Shown here: in pieces, positions 32,908 to 41,956 of the stretch
Layout of the letters: the number at the start of each line of letters is the position of its first letter
Position numbering within the stretch: position 1 is the stretch's first letter
NCBI GenBank assembly: GCA_000403335.2
Contig: KE159631.1
Span: 25,110 to 89,109, forward strand
Direction: 5' to 3'
DNA from: Lachnospiraceae bacterium MD335
Lineage (GTDB): Bacteria; Bacillota; Clostridia; Lachnospirales; Lachnospiraceae
Length of the DNA stretch: 64,000 nucleotides
Position numbers and translations under genes: made by a program
Notes under the pieces: generated by a model
Databases searched by the model: none
What the model was told of the DNA's origin: nothing
The model's input: only the letters and a program-made list of their open reading frames with translations

Positions 32908-33075
32908 TGATGTTTTTGAGAAAGACCGGAAGTATATTGCACATACCTATCATCGCTTTCCGGCAGCGATAAAGAACGGGCATGGAGCGCAGGCAGAAGA
33001 TTATGAGGGGAAAAAGTATATAGACTTTGGCAGTGGGATTGGAACAAACTCATTGGGGTTTTGTAATAGTAAATG
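32897..33075 (+). pseudogene. Class III aminotransferase (ArgD-like), N-terminal fragment
   Basis: ATG 32897 overlaps the serC end. About 57 residues read VFEKDRKYIAHTYHRFPAAI, then GKKYIDFGSGIGTNSLGF, the N-terminus of acetylornithine/GABA-type aminotransferases. At about 33065-33080 the sequence passes into an IS3-family OrfA, and everything with the PLP-Lys is missing. Fifth PLP enzyme of the operon. Confidence 0.8.
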
Positions 33076-33916
33076 GGTTCACTTCATATCTCAAAGGAGA
33101 TATTGGAATCAAAAAACTGGCACAGGAATATCATGTCAGCCATGGTGATATTCGAAAGTGGAGGGATGCCTATCAGGAGCATGGCGTGGAAGGATTAAGC
33201 ACTACACACAGAACTTATACTGGCAAATTTAAAGGCTCTGTTGTAGAATATATGCATAATACAGGTGCATCCATCCGAAAGACGGCAGCTCACTTCAACA
33301 TCCCTTCCTTCAGGACTGTTTCCCAATGGGAACGCATCTACTATGAGCAAGGGAAGGATGCCCTGTTTAAAGAACAGAGAGGCAGAACATCAAAAATGGG
33401 GAAAAAACGCTCACGGAAACCAAAAACAAACATAGAGACAAACGAAGACCTGCTTGCCGAAGTGCAACGCCTTCGCATGGAGAATGAATACCTAAAAAAA
33501 TTAAATGCCTTAATTCAAAAGCGGGAAAGATCAGAGAAACCGACAAAGTAGCTGTCATTACGGAATTAAGGCAGAAATATAAACTGACAGCATTACTGGA
33601 ACTGGCAGAAATGCCGCGGAGCACCTATTATTACCATGTAAAACAGATGCAGAAGCCGGATAAATACGCCGCCGTTAAGGAAAACATCACGGCTATTTAC
33701 CATGAAAACCAGGGGCGGTATGGATATCGCCGTATCACAATGGAACTGCATAACCGTGGATATCAGGCCAACCATAAAACAGTTCAGAGACTGATGAAGA
33801 CTCTGCATCTGAAATGCATGGTAAGGGTTAAGAAATATCGTTCCTACAAGGGGGAAGTTGGAAAGGTTGCGCCTAATATACTCAAAAGGGATTTCAATAC
33901 TACAGCGCCGAACTGA
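33069..33916 (+). mobile_element. IS3-family (IS150-type) fragment, both ends missing
   Basis: OrfA-like frame to 33551: GDIGIKKLAQEYHVSHGDIR and WRDAYQEHGVEGL helix-turn-helix, then a leucine-zipper-like LLAEVQRLRMENEYLKKLNA. An A7 run near 33495 could be the usual frameshift site. OrfB continues as MPRSTYYYHVKQM and NQGRYGYRRITMEL and is cut at FNTTAPN, before the DDE domain. No terminal inverted repeat is seen at either end, so this is a scar of recombination, not a live element. Confidence 0.85.
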
Positions 33917-34496
33917 ACTGCACCCGGAAATTACTTCATTTGACTTTTCGTGGAGTATTGTAAGCGATCCGAAAAAAGCGGAAATCGTAAAAGCTGGCTT
34001 AAAAAATATTGTTGCCAGCCATAGTAACCTTGCTTTAGATGAAATAAATATACGGATTGAATATATGAAGTCGGAAGATCAGGTGGCATTCGGGAGTATG
34101 GAGGTGTTTTCATGGCTGGTATTCCTTTTTGGTGTTATCAACCTTATCAATACGACACTCTCTAACCAGATGTCCAGAAAACAGGAGAACAGTGTTTTGC
34201 GTTCCATCGGCCTAACACAAAAACAGCTATGTAAAATGAACATCTGCGAGGGATTGTGCTATGCGCTCTTTGCAACATTGGCGACGCTGATCGTTGGGCT
34301 TTCGGCTTCCATATTTGCTTGCAGAAAAATGAGCATTGCCATTTTTGCCGGAAAGGTAGTGCCTTACAAATTCCCTGTTTTGGAAATGGGCCTGTTCATT
34401 CTGGTATTGTTCGGAATGGAGTTGATCTTGTCTGTATGGACAATCCGCAGACAGAAAAAGCAATCTCTGATTGAACAAATGCGGGCGATGGAATAA
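33917..34496 (+). pseudogene. FtsX-family ABC transporter permease, C-terminal fragment (copy 1)
   Basis: From the IS3 junction the frame reads DFSWSIVSDPKKAEIVKAGL, then a membrane segment FLFGVINLINTTLSNQMSRK, QENSVLRSIGLTQKQLCKMN and two more membrane segments, ending LIEQMRAME. This is the C-terminal FtsX domain of BceB/MacB-like permeases. The N-terminal domain is lost. The same ending recurs in copy 2 at 35384. Confidence 0.82.
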
Positions 34497-34522
34497 CCGT
34501 ATAAAATTTGGAGGAATTAACT

Positions 34523-34603
34523 ATGGATAACGATAAAAGAAAATTAACAGAAAAAGAATTGAAACGTAAAACGACTTTGAAAAATTGTGGAATAAGGAGG
34601 TAG
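34523..34603 (+). pseudogene. Truncated start of a DUF3267 gene (copy 1)
   Basis: After TTTGGAGGAATTAACT, 16 codons match the start of the complete DUF3267 gene at 36863 (DKRKLTEKELKRK) and then diverge to a stop. One of three copies of this gene start in 2.3 kb. Confidence 0.8.
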
Positions 34604-34609
34604 CAGGCT

Positions 34610-35384
34610 ATGACAGGGCCTTTTGAAAATGATACCAGTGTCATAGTAAAGCGCATATCAAACCGCAGTATATCGGCGAATCGAAAAAGAAATATTTTTA
34701 TTGTTTTGACGATTGCACTTGCCAGCGCATTGCTGTCTGCTATTGTCCTCTATGGCTTTGGGGTTATGCAGGAAACGCAGAAATTCGCACAAAGACCTAT
34801 ACAGTCATGGGCATCGTAAATGAAGCAGCATTAAATCAACTGATAGACGGAAATAGCGATTTGGTTATGGAAACCATAAAAGAAAGTATCACTTATTATA
34901 GCGGACTTCAACAACTTTCTTTCGGGGTATTGTTGATCGTGGCTGTTATTGTTGTGTGCTTTTCTTTCATCAACCTTGTCAATACGACAATCACAAACTT
35001 TCTGTCCCGCAGGCAGGAAATTGGAATGTTACAGGCGATTGGTTTGAGTAAAAAGCAACTTAGGAACTATTCAGAAATTACTCATGACAATAACTTGCAT
35101 AAGTAATTTCTGAACAGTTCCTTATCAAAATGCTGTGTTATGAGGGGTTGATTTATTCAGTTTTTGCTACGCTTGTAACAGTGGTTTTGGGAACTGGATT
35201 GGGCTTCCTATCCGTAGAGGTAGCTGTGAAAACGACGAATCCATACTTTTATCATTCATTTCCGTGGCTGATCGTATTGATATATTTAGCAATCCTGCTG
35301 ATTGTGCAATTTACCACGATTTCTTACACAACTGGAAATCTGAAAAAGCAATTCCTTGTTGAGCAAATCAGGGCAATGGAATAA
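34610..35384 (+). pseudogene. FtsX-family permease (copy 2), deleted and interrupted
   Basis: The N-terminus (MTGPFENDTSVIVKRISNRS, one membrane segment) is present to about 34775, then a large internal deletion shifts the frame; the C-terminal domain resumes (SFGVLLIVAVIVVCFSFINL, then NFLSRRQEIGMLQAIGLSKKQ). A 59-bp palindromic insertion at 35063-35121 breaks it again, after which LIKMLCYEGLIYSVFATL continues to LVEQIRAME. It is a paralogue of copy 1. The matching ATP-binding subunit is absent. Confidence 0.82.
35063..35121. mobile_element. 59-bp palindromic mini-insertion in the permease pseudogene
   Basis: Inverted ends of 20 bases, GGAACTATTCAGAAATTACT and AGTAATTTCTGAACAGTTCC (one mismatch), surround a 19-base centre. 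TTA occurs on both sides (35060-35062, 35122-35124); removing the insert and one TTA restores the frame S-K-K-Q-L-I-K-M-L. It is thus a true insertion, perhaps a minimal MITE. Confidence 0.85.
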
Positions 35385-35410
35385 GCGTATAAAATTTGGA
35401 GGAATTATCT

Positions 35411-35440
35411 ATGGCTGACGATAAAAGAATTGAGCGGTAA
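35411..35440 (+). pseudogene. Truncated start of a DUF3267 gene (copy 2)
   Basis: Nine codons (MADDKRIER) after TTTGGAGGAATTATCT, the same upstream sequence as the complete gene at 36863, then a stop. Remnant of a duplication. Confidence 0.75.
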
Positions 35441-35552
35441 GTTTGACTATGGAGATTGGGGGATATGGATATAACTTTTAATTTGCGCCACAGCCCTGGC
35501 AGGCTATCGCGCAGCGATTTTGTTCAATTAAAATTTGTGGAGGACAACTATT

Positions 35553-36155
35553 GTGGATAAAGCAGTTATTTATATACATGGAAAAGGTGGAAATGCTGAA
35601 GAAGCTATTCATTACAAACCGCTCTTTAGTGATTGTGATGTGATTGGTCTTGACTATACTGCACAGTTTCCATGGGAAGCAAAAGAAGAATTTCCATTAC
35701 TTTTTAGTTCGATTTGTAAAGACTACAGGTCTGTTGAAATAATCGCCAATAGCATTGGAGCATACTTTGCTATCAATGCCTTATCAAATCAGCAAATTGA
35801 AAAAGCATATTTTATTTCGCCTGTTGTAGATATGGAAAGGCTCATTGCTGATATGATGATTTGGGCAAATGTTACAGAAGATGAACTCAAAGAGAAAAAA
35901 GAAATTCAGACAACCTTTGGAGAGACCCTTTCATGGGATTATCTTTGCTATGTAAGAGGAAATCCTGTTACATGGAAAATCCCAACGCATATTTTGTATG
36001 GTGAAAAAGATAATCTTACCGCTTATGGAACGATATTTGAATTTGCACAGAGAACTAATTCAACCCTTTCTATCATGAAAAATGGAGAGCATTGGTTTCA
36101 TACTGAAGAACAAATGAAATTTCTTGATGAGTGGATAAACAAATCTGCCCAATAA
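35553..36155 (+). CDS. Alpha/beta-fold hydrolase
   Basis: A 200-residue hydrolase. VIYIHGKGGNAEEA is the oxyanion-hole strand, ANSIGAYFA carries the nucleophile Ser, GEKDNLT the acid and GEHWFHTEEQ the catalytic His. GTG 35553 is preferred because GGAGGACAACTATT lies before it; the frame also runs from TTG 35535. Substrate unknown; small esterases of this type are common near transporters. It seems intact amid pseudogenes. Confidence 0.85.
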   Translation: MDKAVIYIHGKGGNAEEAIHYKPLFSDCDVIGLDYTAQFPWEAKEEFPLLFSSICKDYRSVEIIANSIGAYFAINALSNQQIEKAYFISPVVDMERLIADMMIWANVTEDELKEKKEIQTTFGETLSWDYLCYVRGNPVTWKIPTHILYGEKDNLTAYGTIFEFAQRTNSTLSIMKNGEHWFHTEEQMKFLDEWINKSAQ

Positions 36156-36260
36156 ATAAATTCCGTTTTGACGAACAGAAAGTATAAGAAATCGCTTTCA
36201 TTTTTTGAAAAACGGATATATAATAAAACAACGACAAATCGGGATTTAAGGAGAAAGAAT

Positions 36261-36839
36261 ATGAAAAATTTTTCTATGCCAGAGCAAGTTTCTCCGACAT
36301 TAGAAATAGATGAGTTAATGAGGTTGAAACATAGTTTGGAAAAGAATGTATCAAGGGAAGTTGCAGAAAGCATAATAAAGGAAATTCCATTATCTATAAA
36401 TTCAACACCAGACATTCGAGCCGAGTGGGTAGAAAAGCTATCTGCTATTCTTGAAAATAGATTTGATAAAAAAACGGTAAAAAACATTCGCCAAGAGTGC
36501 TATTGTAATGAAAATGGTAGGTTAGAAGATACAGCAAATAACTTGAAACAACTCTATCTCTCTTTGGATAAGGATTTGCATAGATTTGTCAATGCTCTGA
36601 ACGAAAATGGTGCCGGTTGGTTTATTAAAGATAATCAACTGTATACAAAAATGCTTTCTTGTGAATGTCCTATGTTAGAAAAAGCAAAAAATTCAAATTC
36701 ATTAACATGGTGTCACTGCACTGCTGGATATAACAAAAAATTATTTGAGATTGTTTTTGAAAAACCTGTCTATGTAGAAATTGTGCAAAGCATACGGCAA
36801 GGATTTGATTTTTGCCTTTTGAGAATTACATTTCAATAA
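36261..36839 (+). CDS. Cysteine-rich protein of DUF6144 type
   Basis: A 192-residue soluble protein with three conserved-looking Cys groups: ECYCNENGR, CECPML and TWCHCTAGYNK. It begins MKNFSMPEQVSP at ATG 36261 after GGAGAAAG; the frame from 36168 adds 31 residues without a site. The Cys-containing blocks could bind a metal or act as redox centres. I assign it to the DUF6144 group by memory of the C-terminal pattern; function unknown. It ends 23 bases before the DUF3267 gene. Confidence 0.6.
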   Translation: MKNFSMPEQVSPTLEIDELMRLKHSLEKNVSREVAESIIKEIPLSINSTPDIRAEWVEKLSAILENRFDKKTVKNIRQECYCNENGRLEDTANNLKQLYLSLDKDLHRFVNALNENGAGWFIKDNQLYTKMLSCECPMLEKAKNSNSLTWCHCTAGYNKKLFEIVFEKPVYVEIVQSIRQGFDFCLLRITFQ

Positions 36840-36862
36840 ATTCAAATTTGGAGGAATTATCT

Positions 36863-37486
36863 ATGGCTGACGATAAAAGAAAATTAACAGAAAAAGAATT
36901 GAAACGTAAAGATTGCTTTGAAAAAATAAGCTCTGAAATGCAACAAAAAGGATATAAAATGAAGAATGTGGTTATCAATACACAAAAAGCAAAGTATTTA
37001 GCTCTTTTAGTTATGTTTCCGTTTATGGTATTAACATTTTGGCTCTACAATAATGTGAATGGTTTTAATTTAGATGGTATTTCCTGGGGATATGCTGTGG
37101 CGTTGCCTCTGCTTATTTTATGCCTGATTATCGTGCATGAGCTAATACATGGAATTACCTGGGGGATTTTTACAAAAAATCATTTTCATGCGATTGATTT
37201 CGGAATCGTTTGGAGTACTTTATCTCCATATTGCACTTGCTTCGAACCGTTGAAAAAGTGGCAATATCTGTTAGGAACTGCTATGCCTGCATTGGTTTTA
37301 GGAGGTGGGGGTGCAGTGGCTGCGGTGATGACAAATCAGTTACTGCTGTTTTTTGCGGCAGAATACATGATTTTATCAGGTGGCGGAGATTTTCAACTTA
37401 TACTGAGAAGTATATTAAATGATAAGCGAGAAAGTTTGTATTGCGCCCATCCTTACGAATGTGCTTTTGTAGTTTTTGAGAAATAG
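36863..37486 (+). CDS. DUF3267 membrane metalloprotease-like protein
   Basis: A 207-residue protein. Membrane segments at about residues 42-62 and 75-100; within the second is HELIHG, a HExxH zinc motif, and downstream YLLGTAMPALVLGGGGAV plus SGGGDFQ add a possible third ligand and further membrane segments. It resembles site-2-protease-like DUF3267 proteins. ATG 36863 follows TTTGGAGG. Its start and leader are duplicated twice upstream (34523, 35411), each time just after an FtsX permease end. Confidence 0.85.
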   Translation: MADDKRKLTEKELKRKDCFEKISSEMQQKGYKMKNVVINTQKAKYLALLVMFPFMVLTFWLYNNVNGFNLDGISWGYAVALPLLILCLIIVHELIHGITWGIFTKNHFHAIDFGIVWSTLSPYCTCFEPLKKWQYLLGTAMPALVLGGGGAVAAVMTNQLLLFFAAEYMILSGGGDFQLILRSILNDKRESLYCAHPYECAFVVFEK

Positions 37487-37559
37487 GAACAAATACTATA
37501 AATTCAAATTTATTAAGGAGCTGTATAGAGCAACAAATAGAGTTGGGAGGAACATAACA

Positions 37560-37982
37560 ATGGGAAGCTATCATGCAGAAGTAATTAATTTGAGCTTGAA
37601 AGACAAAAAGACGATAAAAAAATTTCCTGTTCTCAAATGTCAAAATCGTTTTTTTGGTCTATGCAAAATATATACAATTTCAATACCTGAAAAAGATATT
37701 GAAGATGAAGTAAAAGCATTTCAAAAAAACATGAGTACAGCTTTGAAGAAAGAATGGTACATTACATTTCACACATCAGAAAATGTAATTGTAGTTTTTA
37801 GAGAAAAGATTTTTGTTATGTCCTGCAAGGGGATTGTTCCGGTATATAAAAAACGTATTGATACCTCTCATGCGAAAGATAAACAAAAGTGGGATGATAT
37901 GATACAATATGCAAAATCATTGGGAGTACCAGATGAACAGTGCGATTTTTTGCCAGAGGATTTTACAAAGCAAGAATATTGA
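37560..37982 (+). CDS. Unknown protein of 140 residues
   Basis: ATG 37560 after GGGAGGAACATAAC. Begins MGSYHAEVINLSLKDKKTIK and contains KEWYITFHTSENVIVVFREK, FVMSCKGIVPVYKKRIDTS and DDMIQYAKSLGVPDEQCDFL. No known motif recognised. It follows the DUF3267 gene and may be part of the same transcript. Confidence 0.7.
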   Translation: MGSYHAEVINLSLKDKKTIKKFPVLKCQNRFFGLCKIYTISIPEKDIEDEVKAFQKNMSTALKKEWYITFHTSENVIVVFREKIFVMSCKGIVPVYKKRIDTSHAKDKQKWDDMIQYAKSLGVPDEQCDFLPEDFTKQEY

Positions 37983-38180
37983 CAATTCCCGTTCATTAGG
38001 GAGTTAAATATTGGGAGATACCGTTGTTGAACAATGCAGCTATGAGCGATATATGAAAGAATAGACAACTTCTGGTTTGTAAAGAAAAAAGAACTAAAGC
38101 GCAGCAGCTACTATCAGATAGTCACCGCACCTCGGACATTTGTAGTTTATGCTTGTGGTAAATCTTGGGGGTGAGGACAC

Positions 38181-38718
38181 ATGAAAAAGATACTGCTGAA
38201 CGACGACAGCGACACCTATATATGATGTCTGCAAAAATATTTACAACGGCGAGGCTACCCGGCTAAAACGACATCCACTCTGCGGGACGCACGAACTGCC
38301 ATTCAGCAGGAAATGCCGCTGGTAATTTGCTGTAATCTCGACCTGCCGGACGGTTCTGGCATGGACTTTTGGACGAGGTGCGGGCTGCTATGCTGCAAAA
38401 GGGCTTTGACCTGCTTTTGATTCCTTCGATTGGGGAGACCAGGCGCCGGATTTTTGAGGATAAGGAAATAGAACCGATTTTGTGTGATGTGGACCTGCCG
38501 GACAGTACAGCAATGGAGTTGTTTCATGCGCTGCGGCGGGTGGCGGGGATGTTCCAAATGAAGAATCCCCTGTCCGGCTTCTGCCGTTCTTTATCCTCAC
38601 CGAAAACAACGACCTTGCCACGGAATATGAATACCAGTATGAGGGTGTGAACGACTATATCACCGCCCCGGTCAATATCTCGGAGCTGATCCGGCGGGTT
38701 CTGTTCTTGGTGGAGTAA
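38181..38718 (+). pseudogene. Degenerate response regulator receiver sequences
   Basis: ATG 38181 (MKKILLNDDSDTYI then TGA) is followed in shifting frames by LVICCNLDLPDGSGMDFWT and, 170 bases later, EPILCDVDLPDSTAMELFHA, two versions of the phospho-acceptor strand of OmpR receivers, then TENNDLATEYEYQYEGVNDY and a final helix to TAA 38716-38718. Several frameshifts and stops; no complete domain remains. It looks like two related receivers fused by recombination and then decayed. Confidence 0.7.
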
Positions 38719-38853
38719 TTGAAAAATTTTACGGAGGTGATGATGTGATGGGACATTAGCTGTTTTGGATATAGAAGAATCCGGCAAACAGATTGGAGAA
38801 AAGTTATTCTTGCTTCTTAAGAATCGGCTATAAATTTGAGCAACTATAACATG

Positions 38854-38895
38854 AGCCCACAAGGTGTCGTTTTTCACTTGTGGGTTTGCTTTTTG
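38854..38895 (+). terminator. Rho-independent terminator
   Basis: CCCACAAG (38857-38864) pairs with CTTGTGGG (38877-38884), followed by TTTGCTTTTTG. It lies in a 600-base stretch with no gene between the receiver remnants and the sigma-factor fragment. Confidence 0.7.
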
Positions 38896-39210
38896 TAACA
38901 TATATTCTAAGAGCAGAATATGTAGAAAATTGCGAATATAAAGAATAAAAAGCGAATATCTGCGGACTGATACAGGAAATATAACCGATATGATTTTCTC
39001 CCAAGAAGGTATCAAACAGACGATTCAGGTTTCTCCTTGATGGGAGGAAATGCCTATGCGCCTATATAACATAGATCCGCAGATAAACTGATTTACATTT
39101 AGTCACCTATACGTCGTAGTCCGGCTCGTATGGATTGCGGCGTTTTTGGTTTCGACAAAGTTTGAGCATTTTCGCTGTCAACCTCCCGGAGAAATTTCAT
39201 ATTGCTGCTT

Positions 39211-39246
39211 TGGCGCGCCTGTTCTTTGTTCGGGCGTGCTTTTTTG
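39211..39246 (+). terminator. Rho-independent terminator before the sigma-factor fragment
   Basis: GCGCGCCTG pairs with CGGGCGTGC around TTCTTTGTT, then TTTTTT. GC-rich stem in AT-rich surroundings. Confidence 0.65.
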
Positions 39247-39353
39247 TACCCTTTTTTTATCAGAAAGAGACTAAGACGCTACCGTTGCCACAGCCCACCC
39301 TCTGATTTCGATTTTTGCCATCAACTCAAACATCGAAATTGGAGAAAATTACT

Positions 39354-39690
39354 GTGAAGAAAATCAATCTTCGGGATTATTACCCGTATTATACACAGGA
39401 CATGATCGTTGAGATGCCGGATGAAGTTGCTTTGCTGCTTCGTGAATATACGTTGCTGGAAGAAGCCTGTCGAATTCGTACATATCGCTATAAAGCATTT
39501 TACTCTTTGGATCGAGACGAAGGTATTGAGCGTGAGATATTGTAAAAACCTCTTAGCCCCAGAAGAAATTTGGGAACAGCGTCAAATGACGGAGTTGATT
39601 TATAAAGGTCTTTCCAAACTTCCGGTAAAGCAGCGCCAACGGATTTATGCACACTTTTTTCTTGGTATGAGCAAAGCAGATATGCGCCGG
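39354..39690 (+). pseudogene. Mobile-element sigma-70-like factor, frameshifted
   Basis: GTG 39354 starts KKINLRDYYPYYTQDMIVEM and EEACRIRTYRYKAFYSLDRD, typical of the small sigma factor in Tn1549/Tn916-like elements; TAA at 39543-39545. In another frame the C-terminal part continues: GLSKLPVKQRQRIYAHFFLG then MSKADMRRGE, i.e. region 4 up to its recognition helix, where it passes into a recombinase fragment at about 39691. Confidence 0.8.
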
Positions 39691-40080
39691 GGCGAATACC
39701 AGAGCGTTATCTGTCCCTATGGCTACCGCAAGAGTGCAGGCGGGCGCATGGAGCCAAAAGAAGATGTCGCAGGGATTGTCCGGCAGATATTTGAATGGGC
39801 GGCTGACGGCAATACTGCCGCCGAGATCACGAGGAGACTGTATGCCATGAACATCCCTGCCCCTGGGGAATACCGGAGGGATAAAGGGAAAGACCATTGC
39901 AGCTCAACGGTTCTGCGGATGCTGGAGGACCAGAGGTATATCGGCACCTATGTGATCGGCAAGCGCAGGGTACAGGAAATTGGCAGCCGCCGCATGAAAC
40001 TAAAGGATGAAAGTGAGTGGTTCAAAATCCCGGACCGCCACCCGGCAATCGTAAGCATGGAGCAGGCGGCTCTTGATAAA
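39691..40080 (+). pseudogene. Large serine recombinase, internal fragment
   Basis: CPYGYRKSAGGRMEPKEDVA, GIVRQIFEWAADGNTAAEIT, YAMNIPAPGEYRR and VLRMLEDQRYIGTYVIGKRR form the recombinase domain that follows the resolvase domain in large serine integrases. The catalytic N-terminal part and the zinc ribbon are absent. It is joined in frame to the sigma fragment at its left and to an exonuclease fragment at its right. Confidence 0.8.
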
Positions 40081-40084
40081 CAGG

Positions 40085-40714
40085 GAGGACTGGTTATCTT
40101 ACTGCCGCAAAGAGATTGGCGGGGGCGACGCCGCAGCTATCATGCGAATGTCGCCGTTATGTACGAAGCGTGACCTGTACTATGACAAATGCGGCATACA
40201 GGCAGTCATGGACGAGGAGGAAGACAACTGAGTTGCAAAGGAAGTGGGGCACCGGCTGTAGGACCTTGTGGCGGAGATATTCTCCAGGAAGACAGGTCTG
40301 AAGGTGTACCCTGTCCGGAAGATGTTCCGCCATCCGCTTTTTCCGTTCATGCTTGCAGATGTGGATTTCTTTATTGATTTCCCCGACGGCAGCAAGGGCA
40401 TCCTTGAGTGCAAGACCACCAACTATAACTGCATGGTCACGGAACGTGACCTTGATAAGTGGGCGAATGATTCCACCCCTGTCAATTATGAGTATCAGGG
40501 CAGGCACTACATGGCGGATTATGAGGCAATCCGGAAGATTGTGCTGCAGGTCATGGAAGAACGGGAGAACGGATCCTGTGGCAGCAATGTGACTGCGGCG
40601 GGAGCAATGGAAACGGCTGAACGGACAGGAACTTCCGGTGAAAATGGATTGGCAGGACTGGATGAGGATGCGTTAGGGGACATCTTACAGTCACTGGATG
40701 CGTTTAAGGGATAG
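40085..40714 (+). pseudogene. YqaJ-type phage exonuclease, broken
   Basis: GGGDAAAIMRMSPL and LYYDKCGI (40117-40200) are the start of a YqaJ/Cas4-fold exonuclease; TGA and TAG codons interrupt it near 40230-40260. From 40268 the frame is open: AEIFSRKTGLKVYPVRKMF, FMLADVDFFIDFPDG and ILECKTTN with the acidic D...E-x-K active site, ending in a Gly/Thr-rich tail. An ATG-less start in this second part is possible but improbable; treat as pseudogene. Confidence 0.78.
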
Positions 40715-40832
40715 GATGAAAAGAAACAGGAAATGATAGTAATGTGAAATTAGAGATTTCACTATCCTGATTTGAACGCCCGCCAAAGCGGGCAGAAGGG
40801 AGTTAGTGTAAAAGGAAGCATTTTCCAGTCTT

Positions 40833-40997
40833 TTATGAATCGGCTTCCTTTTGTTCAAGCAAAGTGTTGGTTGATATGTTAAAATATTTAGCGAGGATGG
40901 CTGCAAGTGCGGTCTGGAATAATCCTTTTTCCTGCCAGAGCTGTCTGATCTTGGAACCAATGATGTTTTTGGAGGTCCCGTTCCAGTAAATTTTCAT
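40833..40997 (-). CDS. Small XRE-like HTH protein, 54 residues (possibly a remnant)
   Basis: On the minus strand, ATG 40997 after TTGGAGGATTC starts MKIYWNGTSKNIIGSKIRQL, then WQEKGLFQTALAAILAKYFN and ISTNTLLEQKEADS. This is the pattern of the first helices of an XRE regulator followed by an out-of-place end, so a middle part may be deleted. It could still be made. Confidence 0.5.
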   Translation of the reverse strand: MKIYWNGTSKNIIGSKIRQLWQEKGLFQTALAAILAKYFNISTNTLLEQKEADS

Positions 40998-41224
40998 AAG
41001 AATCCTCCAATCTTGCTAAAGTTTGTGAAATCTTTGATTTCACATTATTCCCTTCTAAAGATGAAGTGTATAGAATTGATTTTACCGAAACGGAGTGATA
41101 ATACATGATTACAGGGTTTGCAAAGCGGTTCCTGTAATATACCTAAAGATGAAGTATAGGAAAATATATAAAGCAAAGGCGGGATGTTGATATAAAATAA
41201 ATTTTGAGGCAGGAGGAACAGAGC

Positions 41225-41549
41225 ATGAATGATGTATGGGTGAAAATGGCCGAGTTTTTGGGCAGATTGAATGTGGAGAGCGTCAGCAGGGAGAGCTATG
41301 TGCGCTCTCCGGAATGTGAGAAGGCATTGGAAGTGTGGAAAGGAACGGGAATGTGAGGACTTTCTGGAAACCCTTTCAGAAGAACAGAGGGAAAAGCTGG
41401 AGGAAATAAAAGAGTGTCAGGAGGACTTTTCTTCTGCCCAGGAGTTAAGGGCATATATTCAGGTCTATGTGGACTGTGTGCAGATGTTGGAGCATATGGG
41501 ACTGTTGAAAAAGAATAAAGAATTGAAATGGGCTGAGAGAATAATATAA
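41225..41549 (+). pseudogene. Small accessory protein of mobile elements, frameshifted
   Basis: ATG 41225 after GGAGGAACAGAGC starts MNDVWVKMAEFLGRLNVESV then a shift near 41345; the other frame continues REREDFLETL-type sequence (CEDFLETLSEEQREKLEEIK, YIQVYVDCVQMLEHMGLLKK). The joined ~108-residue protein is helical and acidic, as in small plasmid/ICE genes. One base insertion (GGAACGGGAATG) explains the break. Confidence 0.65.
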
Positions 41550-41685
41550 AGTTTGGAAATAGGATATAAAATATTGTGAAGTGAATTCTCCATACATTAT
41601 ACAAAGAGATTCACTACAGCGGGAAAAATATAGCGTGCCGGTTACAGGTACATCAAACAAAATACAGGGCAGTAACACACTGAAA

Positions 41686-41713
41686 AGAGGATTGCAGGAT
41701 GCAGTCCTTTTTT
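41686..41713 (+). terminator. Rho-independent terminator
   Basis: AGGATTGC pairs with GCAGTCCT (one G-T pair) around AGGAT, followed by TTTTT. It lies in a 400-base stretch without genes before the MarR gene. Confidence 0.75.
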
Positions 41714-41894
41714 GTACTGTATCGACTTTTGTCTGATTATCCTGATAGCTATTGACAGTTAAACCAAACGGACATTGATAAGACCTATACTTATCGAAAG
41801 TCGAGAACGGCAAGTGATGAGCAGAGGAAACAGGCAGGGCAGAGAAGGGTAAAACTAAATTTTGCGGAAAATTGTTATTTTTCTGTGAACTCTC

Positions 41895-41923
41895 TTGAAA
41901 GCTATAAAAATATGATGTAAAAT
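41895..41923 (+). promoter_or_regulatory. Promoter of the marR-type gene
   Basis: TTGAAA (41895-41900), 17 bases, TAAAAT (41918-41923), 33 bases before the ATG. Confidence 0.6.
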
Positions 41924-41956
41924 AAGTCTGTTTTCGGACTGATAGGAGGAAAAGCT

